The position numbers were made by a program, and so were the translations under genes. From the NCBI RefSeq assembly GCF_963576675.1, contig NC_088915.1, forward strand, positions 749,001 through 813,000: 64,000 nt of DNA, written 5' to 3'. Below are positions 57,180-64,000 of this stretch, one piece after another (positions within the stretch are counted from its first letter, which is position 1; every line of letters starts with the position of its first letter). Source of the stretch: Euphorbia lathyris. Its lineage: Eukaryota; Streptophyta; Magnoliopsida; Malpighiales; Euphorbiaceae. Under the pieces are notes generated by a model. The model saw only the letters and a program-made list of their open reading frames with translations, did no database searches and was not told where the DNA came from.

Positions 57180-57845
57180 ACATATTTCAAGTTTTGATCG
57201 TGATCCAGCTCTTAAAGTTGAAGCTGCAGGGTCGATGCATGATATACTGGCAGGATTGGTTTTCAGAAATGATTTCGTTTGATTACTCATTATGAAGCTT
57301 GTGCATTTTATGTTTTAGGGAGCAAAGGGGTGGAGGAACATGCAAAGGTTGGGAATACCAAGTCATGGTATCAAAGGCGCTTAGAAGTCCAGGGTATGAT
57401 CAGAGTTAAAAAGTCGATAAAGAAACCATATTCATGGAGTCTAATCTGAAAAATGGAGGCTGTTGAGATTGACGATGATCATAGAAGAATGGAAATAACA
57501 TAAGTTGCATTAGTATATGAGGTGTTAGATGAAAGTTTTATGACCAACATTGATAAGCATATCAGAATCAATATCTTAGAAAGTGTGGTCAATAGTCAAG
57601 GGTAAAGTAGAATTTTGATCAGTTTTAGGAGAAAGAAAAGATCAATAAACAATTTTTCTATTTTTAAATCATTTAATTCTGTACATATCAAATTTAGCAA
57701 GGAGGAACTTTAACAACTTTTATACTTTGATACTCGAAAAGAATGATTCAACTATTTTATATAACTCTAAAGTATTTGGTTTGTTATACGTATATGCAAC
57801 CAATAATACATAATGCATGAGAGGCCTTTGTATCTTAATTTATGT
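57180..57845 (+). pseudogene. PHD/GNAT (IDM1-like) gene fragment, left arm of an inverted duplication
   Basis: Forward-strand fragments resemble the stretch between the PHD finger and acetyltransferase core of plant IDM1-like nuclear proteins: LGSKGVEEHAKVGNTKSWYQ, PYSWSLI, VALVYEVLDESFMTNIDKH, ILESVVNSQG, then after an intron-like gap ARRNFNNFYTLILEKND. IDM1-type proteins acetylate histone H3 and help target DNA demethylation. Here several stops break the frame. The inverted duplication itself begins at about 57275. Confidence 0.6.
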
Positions 57846-58625
57846 CATTTGTTTTTTTTTCAGAATTTTACATAAATTAAGATACAAAGGTCTCTCATGC
57901 ATCATGTATCATTGGTTTCATATACATATAACAAACCAAATACCTTAGAGTTGTATAACATTATTGAATCGATTTTTTTCGAGTATCAAAGTATAGAAGT
58001 TGTTAAAGTTCGTCCTTGCTAAAGTTGATCCGTACATAATGAAATGATTTAAAAATCGAACAATTATTTATTGATCTTTCTCCTAAAATTGATCAAAATT
58101 CTACTTTACCTTTGACTAGTGACCATATATTTTCTAAGATATTGATTCAGCAGTTGCATTCACATGGACCCTGATAACCACGTAAATTTGATCATTTACC
58201 GTTAGATCTAGACAGAATAAATATAAGCCTTGGGATATTTTGAATCTCCACCTTAAGATTTTAATCCGCCTAGATCTAACGGTGAATGACTAAATTTACG
58301 TGGTCATCAAGGTCCATGTGAACGCAACTGATTGATTCAGATATGCTTATCAATGTTGGTCATAAAACTTTCATCTAACACCTCATATGCTAATGCAACT
58401 TTGATGTTGATTTCCATTCTTATATGATCATCGTCATTCTCAACAGCCTCCATTTTTCGGATTAGACTCCATGAATATCCTTCCTTTATCGGATTTTTAA
58501 CTCTTATCATACCCTGGACTTCTAAGCACCTTCGATACCATGACTTGGCATGCCCAATCTTTCCATGTTCCTCCATCCCTTTGCTCCCTAAAACATAAAA
58601 TGCACAAACTTCATAATGAGTAATC
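57275..58625. repeat. Long inverted duplication (hairpin) of the IDM1-like fragment
   Basis: Arms at 57275-57845 and 57870-58625 are reverse complements, high identity by eye, around a 24-base loop. The right arm is longer only because of the MITE at 58151-58330 and its duplicated target. Arm length without it is about 570 bp. A read-through transcript would form a long double-stranded stem. Confidence 0.85.
58151..58330. mobile_element. Palindromic MITE in the right hairpin arm
   Basis: 180 bp, with ~65-bp terminal inverted repeats beginning CAGTTGC(A/G)TTCACATGG. A perfect 10-bp duplication ATTGATTCAG flanks it (58141-58150 and 58331-58340), which suggests the Mutator group. The left arm lacks it, so it inserted after the inverted duplication formed. 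Confidence 0.9.
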
Positions 58626-58654
58626 AAGTACTCAAGCACCAGTTGTACTAGCAT
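58341..58654 (-). pseudogene. PHD/GNAT (IDM1-like) gene fragment, right arm
   Basis: About 105 codons are open on the minus strand: HYEVCAFYVLGSKGMEEHGK, SWYRRCLEVQGMIRVKNPIK, EGYSWSLIRKMEA, VALAYEVLDESFMTNIDKH. This arm kept the frame better than the left arm. The acetyl-CoA-binding core is absent, so no enzyme is made. Confidence 0.6.
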
Positions 58655-59242
58655 GATAAAAAAGGGAGATAAAATAGCATGAGCAAACTAACTAAAAAAA
58701 GGATGCTAACAGTACAATTTTGTCTCTAAATGTCATAGTGCAAGCTTTGCTTTGGCTCTCATGTCTCTGTTTGGGGAAACTTATTTTTGATAGACGTGCA
58801 CACTATCAGATTTTTTAATTGTTTTACTAAACTTTTTTGTCGGACCTTTGTTTGTAAGTGATTCACAACGAATCCCACCACAATTGCAGCAAGAATTTGG
58901 CACATCTTTTATTTTTTTTGAAGGAGAGAAAAAGCCAAAGAGGAAAAGAGTTTTTTAACCTCAAGCTTAAGTCGCAAGAATGTGAAGCAAAATAGAATAG
59001 GTAAGGTTAATTTATAGAGGCTCTTTGATTTTTTTATATTAGAAAATTATTATTTACTTATTTATTTAATCTTACTATTTTGAATAAGGAAGGAAATGAG
59101 CCTTCATCAAAACATACCCAAACCACTATATGGAAAATAAGAGTTAATTATAAGGAAATTAAGGACTGATTTCTAATTCCAATTCAATGTTTTAACTCAA
59201 GAGTAATTTGACAGATTAGATATTGAAATACTAAATTATAGC
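58655..59242. other. Spacer before the CACTA element
   Basis: No feature recognised. Confidence 0.35.
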
Positions 59243-59245
59243 CTA

Positions 59246-61954
59246 CACTACTAGAAAATCACTGATCTCTGACGGAAATTTTCGTCAGAAATCAGTCTAT
59301 TTTCGTCTAAAATGATTTACTGACGGAAATTCTGACGGAACCAAAAACGTCAGTGAAACAGTCGACGCTAATTTTGCTCACGTTTTCGGTGACGGAGTTT
59401 CCTGACGGAAGGCTGACGGATTGCTTTGCTTGTTGTCATGTATCGAAACGTTGCTCAAGCTGATGCCTCCATAAAAGCTGGTGTGCTTTTTCACTTTTAA
59501 ATTTAATTAACAAATGAAAATTCAAAATCATTTTCTAACTCCTATAAGACTTTTCGACTATGCAAGCTAACTCCACAATGGCAGGGACAACTTTTGCTTC
59601 CGTGAGAGATGGATATTTATTAGAAAAGGTTACCTGTAACATAGCATTTGTCACATCTCCAACAAATACAGAGATCAAAAAAGAATTCTGATTGCATATC
59701 TCCCACAAAGCTTGCCCAATTGAGGCCAAAGCGTTGATTCATGTTTGACATTGGAGAGCCATGCCCGCGTTCTTCCTCCGTGTGAATTTCCATCAACAGT
59801 AGTAGAATTAGAAGCAATATCTTCAGTCGAGCTAGTTTCAACCATAAATCTCTTAAGCGACTGTTGGCTAACTGTATCAAGCGGTCAAAGCGGTGGTAAC
59901 AATTCCTTCACGCCATGTTTCAAACAAAGCTGCAAGTTTTTAAAAGAAAAAGGCCAATTCTTCTTGATATCTTTACTCCGAGCTGTGAATACATAATCTC
60001 TGCACCACGATATAAATAGTAGTTATTTTACTTTATCCATTCACAACCAGACATCAGCTAAAAAGCAGCATCAATAGTGAGCTGAAAAATCCATGGCAAC
60101 CATGAGATCCTTATATCGCATGTAAACCAGAGAAAAAGGAAGATACGGTTAAGTCCAAGAGGACAAAAAGAACAGTACATAAACAGCCAAGAAACGCCTA
60201 CGAAAACTAGATTGAAAAATCTGATGGAGTGAAAGAAGAAAAAAAGAAGTGTGAAATCTTTTGGATGATATTGGGTAGAACGACAAGTAAATGTACAGAT
60301 TACAAGAGAAATTGTACAAAGTGACATGAAATCACAGGTATCAAGAAAGAAAAAGCAGGTGAACATTGACTAAACCTAAGAATCATATGGTAGCTAGGTG
60401 ATTTCAGAGCCGTGAAAGTAAGATCGTCCGGCAAAGCAAGTTCAGGGACCCAAATAGAGACGATAATAAATAGGCCCCATCTCCAACTAAACCACAAGGA
60501 ACATGCAACTCTGGATCCGACCCAACAAAAGATGTTAAAGATGAGATGACTCGGGATCACCATGGAAGAAAAAAGAAACATTGAGGTTAGCTATTGAGTC
60601 ATGATCCATTAAAAAAAATCTAGCACTGTTCATCCTGAAAGAAGAGATTAAGAGTAAAGATAAAAAAAATTACCTCCGCACTACCGCGGATATCCACTGC
60701 AGCAACCACAGGAGATTAATGGAAAGAAGAAGAAAAAAAATTGTGCTGTAAAGATAGATGGGAAGTTGAAGAAACAGCAACAGACATTCAAAACCCAACA
60801 CTAAAACATCAAATTTCAAAATTCAAATCCCATAATTCATCTTCTCTTGATAGTTCTGTGCAGCACTATAAAATAAATGAAATTTCAAGTCCATATTTCA
60901 AGATAATGAAGATACTTACACACAAAAGGAACGGGACAAAAGAGCACAAAAAAAAAACTTAAGAGGTCCTCATTTTTTCTATTAAGGCTATGATAAAATC
61001 TAATACTGATAAAAAAAATTCTACTTTCATCTATTCGGAGAAGGTTTCAGACATCTGCAGAACAAGTTCAATTTTTTATTCAACTACAAAAGCACCTAGA
61101 TCGTGATTACCCAAACATCAATTGTCTTAACAGATAAACAACTTCCATCAACAAAGGTCTTCCTATGTGAATTTAAGCAAGAACCGCTCTTAACAGATAA
61201 ACAGCAGCTAAATTGCAGGCACATTTGAAGGAAAAGTTCGGTCGCCTCCGTCATAAGTTCAAGTGGTTAAGACGCACCTTCAATAAATAATCCCGGGATG
61301 AGAAACTCCCATAATTTTCTCGCCCAATGATTTATCCCCATAATTTTCTAATGCAGCCAGGATGAGAAACTCTCAGATGCATACAATAAATCATATAGAC
61401 ATTACAATAACTGCAACTACAATAAATTTGTACCTGAAATGTTTGGTTGCTAAGCCTCATATTTACATATCGAAAATACAGTCCTCCAAATCGAATTGCA
61501 ATTGTCTAAATTAATATGTTTCTTTTTCAATTTTATTTATATTCGATGTAAATTTGGAAAATAATAAATAATTAAATATCTAATGCATAAGATATGTATT
61601 TTCATAGATTTATGTGTAACAAAAATAGTTAACATAGAGCATGTCTTTGGGGTAAAATGTGAAAATATAAAAAAAAATATTTTCTAACGAATTAACGTAA
61701 GAATTTCCGTCAGTAATATATGACGGAATAAAATTTCGTTATATTCCGTCAGTATATAATCCGAAATGAAAATTCCATTCTAAAATTTCATGAAAAGTTT
61801 TGGCGGGAACATTCCCGCCATAAGTTTCTGACGAAAAGTTTATTCCGTCAGACAGTTCCGTCAAAGCTTTTGACGAATGGTATTTGTGACGGCATTTCGT
61901 CTGGCATTTGTGACGGAATTGTTTCCGTCAGAATTCAGCAATTTTATAGTAGTG
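59246..61954. mobile_element. Non-autonomous CACTA (En/Spm-type) transposon
   Basis: Starts CACTACTAGAAAATC and ends with the counterpart ATTTTATAGTAGTG. A 3-bp duplication CTA flanks it (59243-59245 and 61955-61957). Both subterminal regions carry many TGACGGAAA/TTTCCGTCA words (59265-59425 and 61700-61935), the kind of motif CACTA transposases bind. No transposase ORF was found in the 2.7 kb. Confidence 0.9.
59530..59740 (-). pseudogene. Exon-like segment inside the CACTA element, unrecognised
   Basis: The minus-strand frame ASIGQALWEICNQNSFLISV followed by GDVTNAMLQ and a GTAACC donor-like end has exon character. It may be captured host sequence. I cannot name the family. Confidence 0.3.
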
Positions 61955-61957
61955 CTA

Positions 61958-63174
61958 GCTTATGGATAATATCTTTTCCCTGTTATTTTTATAATGAATT
62001 TCTTAAAAATTATTATCTTAAGCATTTTTATTTTTATTCGGGAAGAATTATTATGAAAAGAAAATGCTTTTTTTAATGAAAAAATCAAAAGATAACTAAG
62101 TGAGAGAAATGAGATACAAGTTAGAATTGAGACTTCTCTTGGGAATTAAGGATCACTTTAATTTGAAGTTGGCTAATATGATCAATTGAGTCCAAAATTA
62201 AATTTATTTAATGGATTGTCCCTTAAGTTTAAGAGGCAAAATGATTAAAACTGATAATTTTAAGAGACTCAGTATAGTTTAGGCGTTATTTTTAATAAGG
62301 AATGTTTTCAGAAATATAATATTTTTAAGAATATGGAAATATTATTAATTTTCTTTATATATTTTAAATATCATTTTAGTTATCATAAATATTCATTTTA
62401 AAATATTTCATTATTTATTTGGGTAAATTTCATCAATGGTGTATAACGTTTGCCCCGTTTCACACTTTGGTGTACAATCTTAATTTTGTCTCACTAATAT
62501 GTACGACTTTATAGGTGACCTGTCATGTACAACAGGTAAAAATAACCGGTCAACGCATGGTCAACGCGCCACCTCATCATTTTCATTTAAATCATTAGTA
62601 AAAGTGGGATCCACAAATAATAATCAAAAAAATTAAATTTTACATTTCTTTCTTTTATCCTTATCTTTCCATCTTTTCATCTTCTTCCCTCTATTTGTTT
62701 ATCTTCTTCCCTCTATTTCTTTCACTCTCTTCAAATGTCTTTCTCTCTATAATCTCTCTCTTCAAGATTATCTGTTGCTTACCTAATTACCAACCGTTGA
62801 GCCTCAGACTTCCGTTGATTCAATTAGTGTTCTACCTTTTTCTTTTTAATTTCATCACAATTTGTTTTCTGACATTTATTTTTTCTAATTGGCGATGTAG
62901 CATCTATCCACTCCTAATGCCAGCACCAACACCTGTTGATATCTTCACTGGATCTTTTAATTTATTGAATTAGAATAATAAATAAAAATGGATTCTCTTT
63001 TTAAATTAATTTGAAAGACAAAGATCATCTCTCATAGGTGGATTTAATTTTAGTAAAGCAAAAAATCAGTTAATGATGATGATATGTTCAAATTGAAGCT
63101 AGCAAGGTTTGGTGGTGGTGATGATATGTTTAGATATTATGAAAATGATAATGACCAGAGTTAAATGATAACTC
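61958..63174. other. AT-rich intergenic region
   Basis: A GGGTAAATTTCATCAATGG end-like word at 62420 may be one transposon terminus, but no partner was found. No gene recognised. Confidence 0.35.
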
Positions 63175-63177
63175 TTA

Positions 63178-63533
63178 GCCCTTGTTTGGGAGGAGGTTAA
63201 TGGGAGTAAATTGAAGTATATTAAGTTAATCTTGTTTGGGAGTTATTTTTTGAGAGTAAATGTAGGTTAATGGGGTTAAATATTTACTTCCTCTAACCTT
63301 CAAACTCTAACCTCCAAATTGGAGGTTAATGGGAGTAACGTAAAGTTTTTTAAAATTTCTTGTCTGTGCAGAGTAAATTTCTCCCAAACGAACTTAAACA
63401 TTTAACCTCATTTACATCCTATAAACTCCCAAACAAGGTTAATTTTTAACTTTCATTTCCATCACTTCCATTCCCTTTCCATTACCTCATTTAACTCTAA
63501 CCTCTGTTAACCTCCAAACTCTCAAACAAATGC
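63178..63533. mobile_element. Tourist-like (PIF/Harbinger) MITE
   Basis: 356 bp. Ends GCCCTTGTTTGGGAGG and its counterpart (..CTCTCAAACAAATGC); TTA on both sides (63175-63177 and 63534-63536), the usual target. A half copy is at 20806. Confidence 0.8.
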
Positions 63534-63536
63534 TTA

Positions 63537-64000
63537 ACCAAATTCGTCTCCCAATCGATTTTTGGTTGTTTTTAATGGTTTATTGATAATTTAATTGAAA
63601 GAAAATTTGGAAGAGAGCAGAGAGGGGAGACATGAGGAGAGGAGAAGAAGAAAGTTAAAGTCATGAACCCCATCACCATTAATATCAATTTAATTGAGAA
63701 AAAACTAGCTCTTGTGCGTTTGACTTTTCTCTTGCTTGATGTGAATCACTGGTTTTATATAATTAGAATCTTTTATTTGATGGATTAATATATACACGCA
63801 TACATGGCTAGGGATAGAGTAAGGACAAACCCGGAGCTAACTAGCAGATGAAAAACCTCATTTTTCATAGAGCAGCAATGACGTATATAAGACAAAATTT
63901 TGCTCATTTGTGGCCCATTTGCAAGTCACACATTTTTTTTGAGATATGAGTTAGAAAGAGAAGGAATTTTGAAGAGAGAGATTAGAGAGAGAAAGAAATT
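63537..64000. other. Right edge of the window
   Basis: AG-rich stretch at 63600-63660 and 63950-64000. No gene recognised. Confidence 0.3.

Noticed and set aside
62695..62973. 92-codon hydrophobic plus-strand frame
   Set aside because: T-rich low-complexity sequence (CTTCCCTCTATTT repeats) gives Phe/Leu/Ser runs; no conserved motif.

Overview
This is nuclear DNA from a flowering plant, most likely a eudicot. It is AT-rich, its genes have short GT-AG introns, and F-box families, Ty1/copia LTR retrotransposons, an Au-type SINE, plant LINEs, and hAT, Mutator-like, CACTA, pogo/Lemi1-like and Tourist-like DNA transposons are all recognisable. There are no prokaryotic, plastid or mitochondrial features. 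I cannot name the species from this sequence alone. Transposons and their remnants dominate; host genes are few and small.

Layout. 0-2.8 kb: the 3' part of a decayed SIRE-lineage copia element on the minus strand (RT/RNase H end plus env-like ORF). 3.3-6.6 kb: a broken F-box/LRR/FBD-like gene. 7.2-8.1 kb: a pogo/Lemi1-like element. 8.6-10.0 kb: a non-autonomous Mutator-like element. 10.5-12.6 kb: an inverted-repeat element interrupted by a hAT element that carries a LINE-derived zf-RVT/RNase H ORF. 13.6-14.0 kb: a small B3-like gene. 15.3-17.3 kb: a short-LTR retrotransposon with no gag-pol whose only ORF resembles a host chromatin protein (DEK_C repeats, CHZ-like tail). 20.3-20.5 kb: a small Elf1-like gene. 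25.1-25.4 kb: a papain-like protease relic. 26.9-27.9 kb and 46.2-47.6 kb: two related two-exon SKIP1-like F-box genes in opposite orientation. 31.1-31.8 kb: a long, tight inverted duplication carrying RNase H-like sequence. 32.05-41.49 kb: a complete but inactivated Angela/BARE-like copia element with an Au SINE in its leader. 42.5-44.0 and 48.5-49.6 kb: long direct and tandem repeats. 52.3-53.7 kb: a 5'-truncated LINE. 54.1-56.35 kb: another RNase H remnant, split by a solo SIRE-like LTR and cut off by an Angela-like LTR. 56.6-57.1 kb: a Mutator-type MITE. 57.3-58.6 kb: a second long inverted duplication, of a PHD/GNAT (IDM1-like) gene fragment, with a younger MITE in one arm. 59.2-62.0 kb: a CACTA element. 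63.2-63.5 kb: a Tourist-like MITE.

Host genes with intact reading frames are the two F-box genes, the Elf1-like gene and the B3-like gene. The most unusual structures are the LTR element that has taken up a chromatin-protein ORF (its two LTRs differ at only about five of 287 positions), the two long hairpins with loops under about 30 nt, and the asymmetric LTRs of the Angela-like element. All homology calls are from reading the sequence; no searches were run.
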